Below are positions 1 through 11,620 of a DNA stretch of 64,000 nucleotides, in pieces. The position numbers and the translations under genes are program-made. The notes beneath the pieces are model-generated. The model did not search any database and was not told the origin of the DNA. It was given only the letters and a program-made list of their open reading frames with translations. Numbering within the stretch: the first letter of the stretch is position 1; each line of letters begins with the position of its first letter. Source of the DNA: Aplidium turbinatum (lineage: Eukaryota; Chordata; Ascidiacea; Aplousobranchia; Polyclinidae); contig OU964918.1 in the NCBI GenBank assembly GCA_918807975.1, positions 3,224,001 through 3,288,000 on the forward strand, read 5' to 3'.

Positions 1-9
1 CAAATTTTC

Positions 10-107
10 AAAAAGGGCAATTTTAGCGCGCAAACAATGTTAAAAAGGGGCAGTTTTTGCGCGTAAATGATGGAAAAAGGGGCATTTTTTTCGAGCGTAA
101 AACAAGT
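10..107. repeat. Degenerate tandem repeat, about 32-bp unit, 3 copies
   Basis: Three successive units begin at about 10, 42 and 74. Each starts with an A5G3-4C core followed by a T-run, then GCGCG or GAGCG and an A-rich tail. The array is cut by the window start, so its true length is unknown. Confidence 0.7.
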
Positions 108-238
108 AAAAATGTAGATTTCTCAGGAAAATTGTGGGTAAAAAAAACATTTATACTTAGGCTAAACTTTTGAGACCCATAATTGATTCCTATATTATTC
201 ATCTCCGCCCACAATATTTTATAAATAATAATGCAGCC

Positions 239-970
239 TCATTGGCGTAGCCAGGGGGGGCGAAAGGGGCCATGCCCCCCCTCAACATTTTCAAAGTTTG
301 AATTCCGAAGTTGAGCCCTTTGTTGAAAATATAATAAAATTTGTATAAATTTACATCGTTTTCCAAGATATCTGACAATTAACACCCCTCAGAACTTGCT
401 TTATACACACAGAAAGACGCCAATTTTGGAAAAACAAATGAACGAAGTATTTTAAAGTTACATTCAGACTTTTTGCCGATTGTGTCATTTCAATATCGGT
501 CCTAGTCCTAACTCCTGGAACCTGCAATTTTAACTTAAAATGTAATTGTATGTCACGAGAAACAATTATATTTAGGTTTGGATTGCTGGTTTATGTCTTT
601 TCAATTAATTCAAGATCATATCTTAAACGTTTTCTTCGCTGCTTTTGGTGTAGGTTAGGCTACATGACTTTACGTTTGGGCCTTCGACACGTTTCTACAC
701 TTTTCCAGAGTTATGTGATAATATTTCAGAATCGCTTACTCTGTTGGGTTTTTGTATAGCTGAGTTTTTGGTGTTCGCTAAGTTTAGCCGCAGTTTTTTT
801 ACCGTTCGTGTGTAAGAGCTGCCTTTAATAAGTTAATAGCTGTTTATCTGCTAATAAATTTCATACAAATATTATCCTAAAAGTGTTTCCATAAAGCACT
901 ATAATCCATTATTTGAGTGTAATTTTGCAAAATTTTTCCGGGGGTACATGCCCCCGTATCCCCCTAGAAT
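239..970. mobile_element. hAT-like element fragment (terminal part)
   Basis: The stretch opens with CATTGGCGTAGCCAGG, which resembles the CAGTGGCGTAGCC-type ends common in animal hAT elements, followed by G-runs and C-runs. Near 940-966 it has a second G/C-run block (GGGGGTACATGCCCCC). No matching opposite terminus or target duplication was found, so this is probably a truncated non-autonomous piece. No coding sequence is seen. Confidence 0.35.
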
Positions 971-1945
971 GTAAAAAGAAACAACTATGATAATATATGA
1001 CACACAACTGCTAAGATATTATAGTGAGTTGAATCTTCGCAAAATTAGATGATTCTAAAGAGCTGGTATTTCATTTTGATGAAAATCGGCAACAAACTTC
1101 GGTAATTCAGACTTTTAAAATCTCACACAAAATTTAAGGTAGCATAGGCTACTCACAACACACATTGATAATCTGCTTGAATGGAACATTAACGATATTA
1201 TAATTAAGGTCAAAGGTAGGCTAATAAGTTCTAGATGTATGCTGAAGCTTTCCATTTAGCTGTTCGTTCCTTAACTGCCAAAGAAATATAATAGTTCAAA
1301 ATGTGAAGAGTATCTAAAACGTTACTTGATTACTTTTATAACCGGAATCTAAAAAGTTCAATCGAAAAAAGCTGCAAAGTTTTCTCCCAACTGTTATGCT
1401 TAATAAAAATTATTTTTGAAATAAAAAATAGTGCAGAACCTGTTATGCAGCTTGTCCTATCACTTTTCTTGTTCTTTTGTAATTGATGACTAAGGTTTGG
1501 GTACCTGGCTGTTGTTTAGTCTTGCAAATCATTTTCCACGTCTTTTGGAAATTTAGAAGATCATGTTGCAATTTTGTCAAACTTCAGAGCAGTCCGCGCA
1601 AATTATACAATAACAATAATGAATAACTAGCAACGAGACATCAACAAGCTGATAAAACATTTTTGCTCAGTCCGGCATAACCTGCTAATTCTAATGCATC
1701 ATTACACATACCTAGAAAGAACAAGAAAATTCAATTGCTTTAAGCCAGAAAGAAGTAAATGAACAGAGTTACAAAGCGAAATCTACTTAAAGGGAAACTG
1801 TAGGCTACTCAATTTTAGCCCTAGCCAGATAAAAATATAAAAATACGACGATTCCCATCGTACCAAGACATTAGCCTATTCTCTATCATTTTTCGTTAAG
1901 AAGCAATTGCCGAATTACTTTTATCAAAGTTGGAAAGGAGTAGGC
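971..1945. other. No gene or element recognised
   Basis: AT-rich unique-looking sequence. I see no long open frame, no terminal repeats and no tandem structure here. Confidence 0.5.
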
Positions 1946-1957
1946 TACTTTGATGAC

Positions 1958-2232
1958 GCAACGGATAAGGTGGGATGGCGCAACGGATAAGGCGTTGGCT
2001 TTCCAATTATGCAAACCTGGTTAGACTCCCGGCTTCAGCTGGTTGTTGAAAAACACCGCTCACCTCTACCCAGGGTGTAATAAATTGGGTGGACGTAGTT
2101 GCTGAAGTAAAGGCGGCCGAGAGCAAGGAACTGGCCACCCTAATCTCAGTGCCGAAGGCTTAGTATAATGAGAACCTTATCTTCTCATTCCCCAAAGCTC
2201 AGTATCTGAGTATGGGACCTTTACTTTACCTT
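1958..2232 (+). mobile_element. tRNA-derived SINE with 12-bp target duplication
   Basis: The head contains GGCGCAACGGATAAGGCG, as in tRNA-Arg genes, then GGTTAGACTCCC in the B-box region. A tRNA-unrelated body of about 190 bp follows, ending in a TTTACTTTACC tail. The tRNA-like head starts with a partial duplication (GCAACGGATAAGG occurs twice). The insertion is bounded by identical 12-bp copies TACTTTGATGAC at 1946-1957 and 2233-2244, which fixes the ends and shows target-primed insertion. Intact duplications suggest fairly recent insertion. Confidence 0.85.
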
Positions 2233-2562
2233 TACTTTGATGACATAGAGATAGGATTACACTCTCAAGTCAGCTTCCTGGGTCTATGAGTCATTAATGG
2301 TAAAAACTGTGAGAATCGCGAAGTAGTTGCGTTGGCAGGCAGGTTTCGTTCCTAAGAAATGATGTAGGCATCTAGTGATGCCACCCTATGTTGCTATTGC
2401 ATAAATAAATAAAAATAACTGCAATGAAATACAACGAATTCCCACGTTCGGTAGCGCTGATAGATCGCAAAAGTAAAGTGTTCCATAAGAATGTAGAAAA
2501 ACTACAGATTTGCTGTTTTAAGATAAAACTAGGATCACACTTATACAAAAATTACGTCTTAA

Positions 2563-2652
2563 AAATTGCCCACATAGTTTCAAACTAGGGGGGCAAAGAA
2601 AGGGCTAGGTGGGCAAGCGAAGGGACTAGGTGGGCAATTGCCCACCTAGTTT
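2563..2652. repeat. Palindromic block downstream of the LINE reverse transcriptase
   Basis: Variants of CTAGGTGGGCAA occur three times. The last forms a perfect 26-bp palindrome at 2625-2650 centred on CAATTG, overlapping the LINE stop codon at 2646-2648. It may be the 3' UTR end of the LINE or a hairpin left by another element. Confidence 0.6.
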
Positions 2653-3686
2653 ATATGTGAAAAGATGCTATGGTTCACGTACGCTATAGTGTTTAGGCAA
2701 ATTGTGTATAATTCTAATGCATTATTGAAGGCAACACGCAGGCGATTAATGTCACGTTGATGATAATTTTCCCACAGATGACATGCATACATTGGAGTAC
2801 AATATGAACGGAATAGAACATTTTTAATATCACTGGAGGACTTGTAAAATTTTGATTTTAATTTGTTGGCAGAACAGTAGATTGATCGCACTTGTCGATT
2901 TATATCTTTGTCGTCACACATTGCTGTGTCAAGAAAAACACCCAAATATTTGACACTGTCTACGAATTTGATCTCACTTCCATTGAGCCGTACAATTGGA
3001 TTCAAATTTAACTTTAAGTGATTGGTTTGGAAGTACATAGCAAATGACTTTTTGCAGTTAAAAATGACATCGTTAGAAAGCGCATAATCTTTACACACAT
3101 TCAAGATACTCTGCAGACCATGTACACTTGGAAAAATACTACAAATATCATCAGCAAACATGAGATGATTGACAAGTGTATTACCTATGTAACAGCCTGC
3201 CTTGGTTTTGCTTAACACAGTCGATAGATCATCCATATACACGGAAAATAAGTAAGGACTGAGGACACCACCCTGATTGACACCATTGCTGACAGAAAAA
3301 GACTGTGAGTAATGACAACCCCAGCGTATGTACATCCGCTGATGGGTATACCAATAAACAATTAGACGAACAAGGCATATCGGCACTCCTCGTTGAATTA
3401 ATTTCTTGAATAGGAGGTTGTGGTTTACCCTATCAAATGCTTTCGAAGCATCTAAAAATACAAAGAAAACAGGACTTCCACGTTTTCTGTAGTAAGACAC
3501 AGCTTGCTTAAGTACAAAAATGCACATATCTGTGCCATGCTTAGGTTTAAAGCCAAATTGATTATCATTTGTTGTGAGATAGTCATTAATGAAAAAAAGT
3601 ACAACATGCTCAAATAGTTTAGAAATGACCGTAGCAAGAGCAATAGGTCTGTAGTTTCCCCATAAACATTGGCTCCTGAAAAACAC
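2646..3686 (-). CDS. LINE (non-LTR) reverse transcriptase, C-terminal portion
   Basis: The open frame of about 346 residues carries the RT domain of a non-LTR retrotransposon. It has a NYRPIAL block near residues 11-17, motif A with FLDASKAFDRV (about 77-87), motif B with NQGGVLSPYLF (about 138-148), and the catalytic FADD box (about 177-180). A KYLGV block follows. No endonuclease domain is present: the upstream side runs straight into the 24-bp minisatellite, and the first residues are frame-disturbed. The copy is therefore 5'-truncated. The frame is uninterrupted over more than 1 kb, so the insertion is not very old. A CR1/Rex1-type clade fits the motif style, but this is an inference. Confidence 0.88.
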   Translation of the reverse strand: MFFRSQCLWGNYRPIALATVISKLFEHVVLFFINDYLTTNDNQFGFKPKHGTDMCIFVLKQAVSYYRKRGSPVFFVFLDASKAFDRVNHNLLFKKLIQRGVPICLVRLIVYWYTHQRMYIRWGCHYSQSFSVSNGVNQGGVLSPYLFSVYMDDLSTVLSKTKAGCYIGNTLVNHLMFADDICSIFPSVHGLQSILNVCKDYALSNDVIFNCKKSFAMYFQTNHLKLNLNPIVRLNGSEIKFVDSVKYLGVFLDTAMCDDKDINRQVRSIYCSANKLKSKFYKSSSDIKNVLFRSYCTPMYACHLWENYHQRDINRLRVAFNNALELYTICLNTIAYVNHSIFSHIN

Positions 3687-3689
3687 GAG

Positions 3690-4215
3690 AAAGATACGTG
3701 TTTTTTTACCCCAGTTTCTCGTGTAAAACCCGTGACGTGCACCCGTGTATTACACGGGTGTTTGCACAAACGCAACCCGTGTTTTTACACGACTTCTAAC
3801 CCGTGTTTTACACGACTTCTAAACCCGTGTTTTACACGACTTCTAAACCCGTGTTTTACACGACATCTAAACCGTGTTTTACACGACTTCTAAACCCGTG
3901 TTTTAAACGACTTCTAAACCCATGTTTTACACGGGTGTTTGCACAAACGCAACCCGTGTTTTTACACGACTTCTAACCCGTGTTTTACACGACTTCTAAA
4001 CCCGTGTTTTACACGACATCTAACCTGTGTTTTACACGACATCAAACCCGTGTTTTTACACGACATCTAAGCCGTATTTTTACACGACATCTAACCCGTG
4101 TTTTACACGACATCTAACCAGTGTTTTTACACGACTTCTAACCCGTGTCTTACACATCAAACCCTAGTTTTTACATGACATCAAACCTGTGTTTTTACAC
4201 ATCAAACCCGTGTTT
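3690..4215. repeat. 24-bp minisatellite
   Basis: About 20 units of roughly 24 bp, consensus ACCCGTGTTTTACACGACTTCTAA, with CATCTAA and CATCAAA variants and gradual decay to the right. A block starting CACGGGTGTTTGCACAAACG occurs at about 3754 and again at about 3937, so the array has a second-order repeat of about 183 bp. Short open frames across it are repeat translations and not genes. Confidence 0.92.
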
Positions 4216-4261
4216 AATATGGCAATTTATTTAGTACCAAAATCACATGCGTACAGCTGTT

Positions 4262-5366
4262 TCACACATCATCAGTTGGGCGAACCGTGCTGGATGAAGA
4301 TGTCCTTGCAACTGACTGTCTTCTTATTCTCTTTTCAGCTGATTTGAGGAATTCTTGCACAACAGCTTTAACATCGCCCATGGTTGTGTCTTTTGTGCAA
4401 CTGTATGTTCGAACTGATGCTGTAAGCAAAAAAGAGTTAGTGCTTGGTCGCAAAAGCAATAGGCTAGCAATAGATATACAGAATTCTTCACGGCTCAAAT
4501 ATATTAAAAATAGATTGCAACATACGTTCATTAAGCAGGGTATACGTGCAAAATCTAAAGTTTAGGCTACACACCATGAATTACAAAAATAAGTTTGCAA
4601 TCTTTAATTGGGCGCTTGGAACCGCGTTGACCCATCTAATTAAACTTCGTCATAAGCGTGTCCGTAAATACTCCAGAAAGAATTTGCTTTACGCTCTTTT
4701 TGTAGTCCGTCGAAAAATACCGCCTAAAATAAGAAATCTGCAAAACAATATTTATCATTTATTGTTTAGCCAAAGGAGTCGGAGTTTTAAAATTGCACTG
4801 ACTCCGACCCCTATATAAAATTGAGGAATGCTCTACATTACAAGGAATTTTAAAATTATCCATTGTCAAAGTGTCAAAAACTTTGGGAAATGTATAATTT
4901 TGTTGTTTTGCTGCAAATCAATGAATCGTTGTTTTGCTGCAATCAATGCTGGTTGAAAGTTTCAAGAAATTTGCAGCAGTACCGACATTGCAAAACTGTT
5001 TTAAAGAGGGTGAAAATAACCAGTATTTCTTGTATGTCTATTCTATGAGGAGAGTCAGAGTTGTGATACCGATTCCACAGCCATGTTAACAGTAAAAAAA
5101 AAATTACCAGTTTATTTTGAACAGTGCTGCTTCCCAGGTTGTGTTCAAGCTCATCAAAATTCTCCAGGCTGTTGATGGAAAAAGATGGAATGTCCGAAGG
5201 GGGTTCCTCTATTTGTTGAGCTGGGGCGCTTCTTTCGTTTGTCATTATTATATCCAATTTTTCGTTGACAGAATTTAAAATTCCTATAATTTCCAGTTGA
5301 ACAATTCGAATTCGTCGAACTGTGTGAAAAATAAATAGTTGCTTTAACATGATTCGGTGTTAGCAA
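4262..5366 (-). pseudogene. Spliced DUF4806-type gene, probably disabled
   Basis: Three minus-strand exons together resemble the DUF4806 family, a metazoan family of unknown role also seen in repeat-associated proteins. Exon A (about 5345-5108) gives a coiled-coil-like stretch, then PSFSINSLENFDELEHNL, ending near a GTAATT donor. Exon B (4723-4575; acceptor TTTTAG, donor GTGTGT) reads RYFSTDYKKSVKQIL, then MTKFN, a TAG stop, then MGQRGSKRPIKD. Exon C (4419-4262; acceptor GCTTACAG) reads SVRTYSC, then GDVKAVVQEFLKSAEKR, ending in TGA. B joins C in frame (phase GCA). The A-B junction does not join cleanly, so a mini-exon may be missed. The TAG sits where the family usually has Trp (TGG to TAG). 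It could be a pseudogene, a polymorphism or a sequencing error. Confidence 0.6.
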
Positions 5367-5698
5367 AGGTGCTTTGCTTTGACAATACAGAAAGAATAGC
5401 TCCCACGCTAGGACAGTTGTGATTTAAGCAGCTGCCAAACAAGAAAAGCGAGTGGTAAATAATACTGCCAATTAAGAACAATGCTCTTGTAGAGGCGCTC
5501 ACGTGAGAGACTCAACAGATCTTCCAAAATTAGAGAAACTGAATTTTCAAAATGCGCTGCTTGTGAGTAAAGATGGGAGTTACGAACGATAAAAAAAGAG
5601 AATAAACATAAATAGACGAAGTGAAGAATTATAACTAAAACTATATCATCACACCGATGCAGCTGAGCAATTGTTGAGCGAAGTTAATCCAACAAGTT

Positions 5699-5905
5699 TC
5701 AAGATTTTAATTTAACCAGGTGCAAACCTTCACTCTGCAGCGTAACAAATTCGTAACGAGATATGTTCTTGGTCACTTCAGGCGTAGTGTCGATTGCAAC
5801 ATTTAACTGATTGTCATCCACGTGAAAATCAAGGATTGATTGTTCGCGCTCTGGACTTGAATGCTGTGGTGCCCTCACAGAGGAAGATTGTGGATATTCC
5901 GAAAC
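5699..5905 (-). other. Exon-like open frame upstream of the DUF4806-type gene
   Basis: A minus-strand frame of about 67 codons has ordinary protein-like composition (PQHSSPEREQSILDFHVDD near its start, LHLVKLKS at its end) and ends in TGA. It lies about 330 bp upstream of exon A on the same strand and could be a 5' exon of that gene. No family was recognised and no splice site was confirmed. Confidence 0.25.
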
Positions 5906-5909
5906 TTAT

Positions 5910-7955
5910 GGCAGTTGCTGCAAGGTTGTAGCAACCTCAGCTGCTCATACAGGAGTAGAAACCTATGGAAGATTTAGTGATCGTCAAAGTGAACATTAAC
6001 AAAATATATTTAGTGATATGCTTGGCTCCCTCTACACCGTCAAGTGTCGCACACGAAAACAAACTGACAACTATGTTATTCAGGACTGTCCAATCTATCA
6101 CGCTCCAACTGGGGCACATGCTGGTCTCAAAATCCTGGATGACGACAGCATATTTAGGCAATGTTCGAAAAGTTCTGATTGAACACCTTAATCCGGGCTA
6201 TTAACCTTAAAATGAGATGGCAATATTTTTTTAAAATCATACCACTTTTAGAAACCGCTCAATTTCTCAAAAAACAACACCTAAAAATCGTCAAATTTTG
6301 GGATTAGCATAATTCATAAGTGATTAAAGTATTTGTTTACTTACAGTAATGATATTTTCTGACTCCGGTGAGTCGCTTTCATCTGTATATGCAATCCTCA
6401 TAGGCAACCGGCAATTCCTGCATTCATAATTTGAAAACAGTTACTTCAGCTAGATGTCATACTTGTCCTTGCTTATTAGTACATTACCTATTGATATCTC
6501 GTCAACATCAACATATTTTGCATATACAACCAATCATCATGCAATAAACGTAGAAATGCATGGATGTACGGTATCTTAAAAGATTAGCTTATATTTGCAT
6601 CACGGTGTTGTCAGGTACAATGTACAAGCCAAAATGTACTTACATTAGATACAATTTATACAACAATGTTACAAAAACGTTATATACAACTGCCACGTTA
6701 GTGTAACTGTGACTTCAATGCAAAGTACTGGCATGCACCCATGTATTTTAAATAAGTTAAGAAAGGGTAAAATTGGTTTTGAACCGTTAAAATCAAAATG
6801 AAATGAACAAATATCAGGGAAAAATGAATGCATTGTTATACCGCTTTCTTCTTTTCGATTTAGGTTGTCTACTATCATTTAGCTCTCTTCAGTACAACTT
6901 TTGAATTGCGAATGAACAACACTACAAATGAACTGGTATTTATAGCGAAAAAGGTTCCACGTTGACAGCGATGGCATTGCAAAAAACAACGTCAATCACT
7001 GCCAACGTGGAGCAAACAATTTGGACAGTGGCAAAACGGTTGAACGAACAATGGATAAAGGCCTACGAATAAAATTAACACGTGGAGAAACTTGCGTTAA
7101 CAATATCGACGTGGAATTTCATTGCGCTAGTTTAACGTCTTTGCGGACCAGTATAAACTGTAATTTAATGCATATAGCAAACCTCGAGGAAGACGATAAG
7201 AGCTAGGAGGCGTATCCAATGAAAGTTACCTTAAACAAGAAATTACAAGAAAAACAATTATCATTGAAACCCAGGAACAAACTCAAATACAACAACATCA
7301 AACCTGTAATTTCTTTTTACAGCTTCAATCCTGCATCTATTAAAGTTACATTTGCCTTGCTGTGGTGCAGTAGCCAACATCTTCAAAAACATGTAACTTA
7401 CTCCAATATTGCTACAACTATATGCATGTGAAACACCAAATCTGTAGAAAGATAGAACATAGATTGATAATAAAGCATAAATTACAGTTTCAAAAAATTA
7501 CTGTGCTGTAGAGTGTAGAGTACGGTATAGAACACAGTCTGAAACAGTTATTAATAGAGTCTAACTGGTCTGTGGTAGCCTATGTTACCCTGCCATTTCT
7601 CACTACCTTCAAAGCATATGCCATAATGCTGGTGGTACTGCTATTTCGCATTCATCAAATGCTGGCATTTGCTCAACAATCTAACTTCTTAGGGTAATTT
7701 ATTAAGAATCAACTTCGCTATAATAATAGCATCTTCAGCTAGCACATGTTAAAAAATAAACATTAAAAAATATGTAAAACGAACAAAGAATGCAAACTCT
7801 GATATCAACACCAATAAATGGTGTGTCAATAAGTGATGGTGTGTCAAAACAGACCACAGGAAAAGTAAGACTTCACTGCAAATAAACAATTAAATTTAAA
7901 AGAAATATTTGTTTCGTCCATTTTTTTGCCCAAATATATCTATAATATAATCAAG
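5910..7955. other. No gene recognised
   Basis: AT-rich sequence with only short frames of no recognised family. An imperfect inverted repeat lies around 6953-7015 (GTTCCACGTTG against CAACGTGGAGC), perhaps a small hairpin element. Nothing else is supported. Confidence 0.4.
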
Positions 7956-7973
7956 AAAATGAAGTGTCTTCTG

Positions 7974-8028
7974 ACAGGTGTCAAACCCACAAACAGGTGT
8001 CAAACCCACAAACAGGTGTCAAACTCAC
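7974..8028. repeat. 18-bp tandem repeat, 3 copies
   Basis: ACAGGTGTCAAACCCACA is repeated three times head to tail, immediately beyond the C-terminal end of the minus-strand hAT transposase. Confidence 0.8.
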
Positions 8029-9785
8029 TTTATTTGAAACAGCCCTTTCCAAATGCAACAAAGCTAAATTTGACAGACGTGATTGGCCCATTGTTGATCG
8101 AAGATATGTCTTTAATCTCCGTAATCCAGAAAAAGACCTTTCAGCAGAACATGAAGTTGCAGGAACCGTAGCAAGAACTTTGGAAACTTTTGAAAAGTGG
8201 GGAAGAATTTTGTCTAAACCATTAGAAAATAAAAATTTTGAGCATTGTGCAGAAGTTTTGATATCACTGTTGCAAACAAGTTGATGAAATTGCTTACATT
8301 CTGCTTCAACTAAATCTTGGTCAATAGCATAGAAATCTGATATTAGTTTTAAACATTGTTAAGAAGCATTATTTTTCAAAACTATTTCGGCATGAGAAAG
8401 TATAACCTTTGAAGATTTATTGGAAAACTTTTCGAACAATTCTGCAGTAATTCTGTCAATTGCATCATAATAAATACTCACACGTGCTTTATCTAAGTCT
8501 GAAATATCACCTTCCATTTCTGTACTTTCATCACATAATGCCTGCATTCTTTTGGAAGGTTTTGACTGACGATGCAAAGAAATGTGTGAACATTGTTCAC
8601 TGTAGTTTTGACATGTTTCAAATGATTTGCTGGCAGCATTCCAAATGTCAAGAAATTTTTCATCATTCCTATGGTCCTTCAGAGTAGAAATGGTAGCAAG
8701 GGCAGTTTGTTGGGCTGTTCCTACATCCATTTCCTTACCCTGGAGGTATGTTGCAAGTGAATTTGTAAAAGAAAATACAAACTTTAAAACTTCTAGACCT
8801 AAAAGAAACTGAAAATCGCAAACCGCTTTAAAAAGACCTCTGGCATCAACACAAGTTTTAGAATCTTTTTCGCAACTCAATTGTTTCAATGCGAACAAAA
8901 TTCTTAGTATCTGACAATGTACAGATTTTATTGCTTCTCATCGGCATGTCCAACGTGTTGTGCAGAAAGACTTCAATTTGATATACCTTCCGAATTGGTT
9001 TTCATTATTAAAACTGCATAAAACTGTTTCCCTTTTAGGAGAGTGAAAATAATGGTGCAGTGACTGCACTACTCCAAGTGCATTTCTCAAAACACTGTTT
9101 ACTTCCAAGGTATCTTGAAGGGCAAGGTTTAGACGATGTGCATAACAATGCACATAAACTGCTTGTGGTACAATTTCCTGTATTCTAACAGCTACACCTT
9201 TACGAACTCCGCTCATGTTAGCAGCTCCATCATAACACTGTCCCACTGTCTTCCTGATGTCTAGCCCTAGCTCTTCAAGTACCCCTTTAATAGGGTGGAG
9301 TGAAAAAATTTTTTTCTCTCAAATCAAAAAAGAGGGGTTCTAAAAACTTGTCATTTGACCCAAAATCACCATTAAAATTGATTTTGGGGTGTGGCACTTT
9401 TAATTGGCCGTGCCACCCGACCCTAGGGGTCGCGACGGGGTCAAATTTCATGAAATCCGCATAACTTTACAACCGTACATGCTAGAAACTTGAAATTGGT
9501 CTTAAAAGATTCAGAAGCTACATGTTTCTATCTGCTCTAAGAGCAATTTTTACCCTAAGTGCAACAGAAAACGTTTTATCAAAAAAAAACTGATATTTGT
9601 ATTAAACAAGCATCAAGCATTGTGAGTTGATGAAATGCATGCAAAAAAAAGCACTTTTAGAAATAGGAGAGTGGGAATTAAACAAATTTCTTGACCTAAA
9701 GTTGTAAATGAATGTATAGCCCAGTCAAGAATATAGAACACAGCCATTTGACACTTCAGGCATGTTGATGAACTGAAACTCAAAG

Positions 9786-10126
9786 CCATAAACAGACATA
9801 ACTCAGCAACAACACTACATTTAACATTATAAAAAACAAAAAGCGAAAAGAAAATTTTCTGAACAATTAATTAATTTTACCTCTCAAATACTTGACCCGT
9901 TGTGCTGTGTAATTTTAAGTTATCAATTTGTGTGAGCGAGGCAGTTTCTCAAATGTTTAGATTTGACCATATTTTTGCTGTGATACTGTATGATTCTTTA
10001 GCATTTCTTTTAAAATGTATTTTTCTTATAGGCTTGAAAAGGACTGTATGACTAGCCGAAAACGTTCGCTTTTTGTTTTTTATAATGTTAAATGTAATGT
10101 TGTTGCTGAGTTATGTCTGTTTATGG
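9786..10126. mobile_element. Foldback MITE inside element A
   Basis: Arms of about 65 bp are inverted copies: CCATAAACAGACATAACTCA on the left and its complement ending TATGG at 10126 on the right. They include matching TTTAACATTATAAAAAACAA blocks. The centre is about 210 bp of non-coding DNA. It has no coding capacity. Confidence 0.75.
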
Positions 10127-10269
10127 TTTAAAAGAGTTACCTCTCTACCCAAATTGTATGAAACTCAAAGGTACAGCAACAATAAGTAACTCTGTATGGT
10201 CACTGCTCAGTATTCTATGCCTGTTCAATGTTCATGAAGCAATTGTTTCTCTGTGTCAAAGCGTTTCAT

Positions 10270-11620
10270 CAGACGTCTAGATTTAATTTTCTACCTGATC
10301 AAACTGTCACGCCTGTCATACCTTGCTACAGAGGATGATGCATCTGTCACCAACTTTATGTGCCGTTCAACTCTTTGATTGTGGCAAGGATGCTGAAGGC
10401 GCAATGGACTATCTCAAATCTCGTCAAGTGGGGATCGACTTAGAGCTTTGATCAGTGGAGGTTCACAAATCCCAGGGTCATTTAGATTGATAAGCTTGTA
10501 ATACTCCTTCGCCTTGATGTTGATTTTAGGGACAAGAAACCAACGCACACTGGAACTAACATTTGTACCAGTCTTCTCATCTGATTGTTCCAGGTCACCT
10601 CCTTCAAAGTTGTCATTCGGTGAAATGTTGACTCCATGTTGCTGTAAACATCCTCTCATCGCCAATATTTTGTTCACAGCAATTCTGCAAATTTCTTTAC
10701 TGCCGTCCCACCAGAATCTTCTCCGGATGTGCAAAGAATGCATTTCTTTGCACAACCTTTAACAAAATTCCCCTAACTTTTTTGGACGGAAACTGGACGA
10801 TTCAACTCTGGACAAGATCGAACAGAGTCTTTGGCCCATCAGATATTTTATCTTTGTGCTTGATTTGAAACCATGTGGAAGTATATATATACCTTTAAGC
10901 AAAATTCAGCCAAAGTATGCCGGTTTGCGGACGGCTTTGATATTGAAGTATAATACCGCAGGATTCTGCATGCAAGTGTGAGCCACCTCGAGTGGAAAAT
11001 TGCCCCTATCTCCAACATTGCTAAATCATCATCCACATGACCAAGGAGAGTTTCCCAACAAATCCTGTAAGCATAATGCTGGTCTATGCTGAGGTTAGCG
11101 ACAACCTTATTGGGCAATAATGGAAAGTTCTGGTTGGAAATTGGTTTGAATTTTTGAATTGGCCAATTCGAAACACAACCACTTAGTTTTGATCCAATCT
11201 TTCCTTAGAAAGTATTATGTGTTGTCCCGTCTATAGCAACAAGCACATGTCGCAATGGCAGTGTAGAAGGCATATCAGTATCACCCACTGCATTGGATGT
11301 TCTACCTTCTCTTCCAATGCTCTGATTAAGCCATTGTATGATCCGGTCATTGCTGCCGTACCATCAGTTCCTACAACTGCAAGTTTGTCGCCCAGTTCAG
11401 TGTACTTTATGGCATCATTGACGGTATTTGCAGTTGTTCTTCCTTTCCCATCCTCAGGTGTGACATGGGTCAAATAATACTCGCCTGGTTCTCCTACAAT
11501 GACATAGTGCTCTTCCAGGATTGATTGTGATTGTGAATGGATTTTGAAATATAGTCTATGTTGTTCCCCTATGTAATAGATTCTAAAATGGACGATTCCA
11601 CAATGCACACAGTACATACT
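10270..11620 (-). pseudogene. Transposase-like protein of element A (D, CLLH, SRWLT family)
   Basis: Minus-strand blocks in order: YYLTHVTPEDGKGRTT (about 11470); AVVGTDGTAAMTG (about 11390), probably a catalytic-Asp region; QWV then CLLH and, in the next frame, LPLRHVLVAIDGTT (about 11270-11220), a C-x-x-H arrangement as in hAT and P transposases; SIDQHYAYRICW; AIFHSRWLTLACRILRYY (about 11000); and finally HPCHNQRVERHIKLVTD, DRRDSLIR, stop, KIKSRRLMKRFD (10410-10270). The same C-terminal block is in element E and the RW box is in C. Several frame breaks show it is dead. I recall this as a repetitive invertebrate protein family, but I do not know an agreed name. Confidence 0.75.

Noticed and set aside
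3669-3893. Plus-strand frame with CFTRLLNP repeats
   Set aside because: Translation of the 24-bp minisatellite, not a gene.
3690-4215. Possible CRISPR-like array
   Set aside because: Units are contiguous tandem repeats without unique spacers, in an animal genome. The same applies to the 30-bp array at 27410.
7926-8284. Plus-strand open frames that look like an exon of a novel protein
   Set aside because: They are antisense to the hAT dimerisation domain on the minus strand (SCSAERSFSGLRRLK), which has clear homology.
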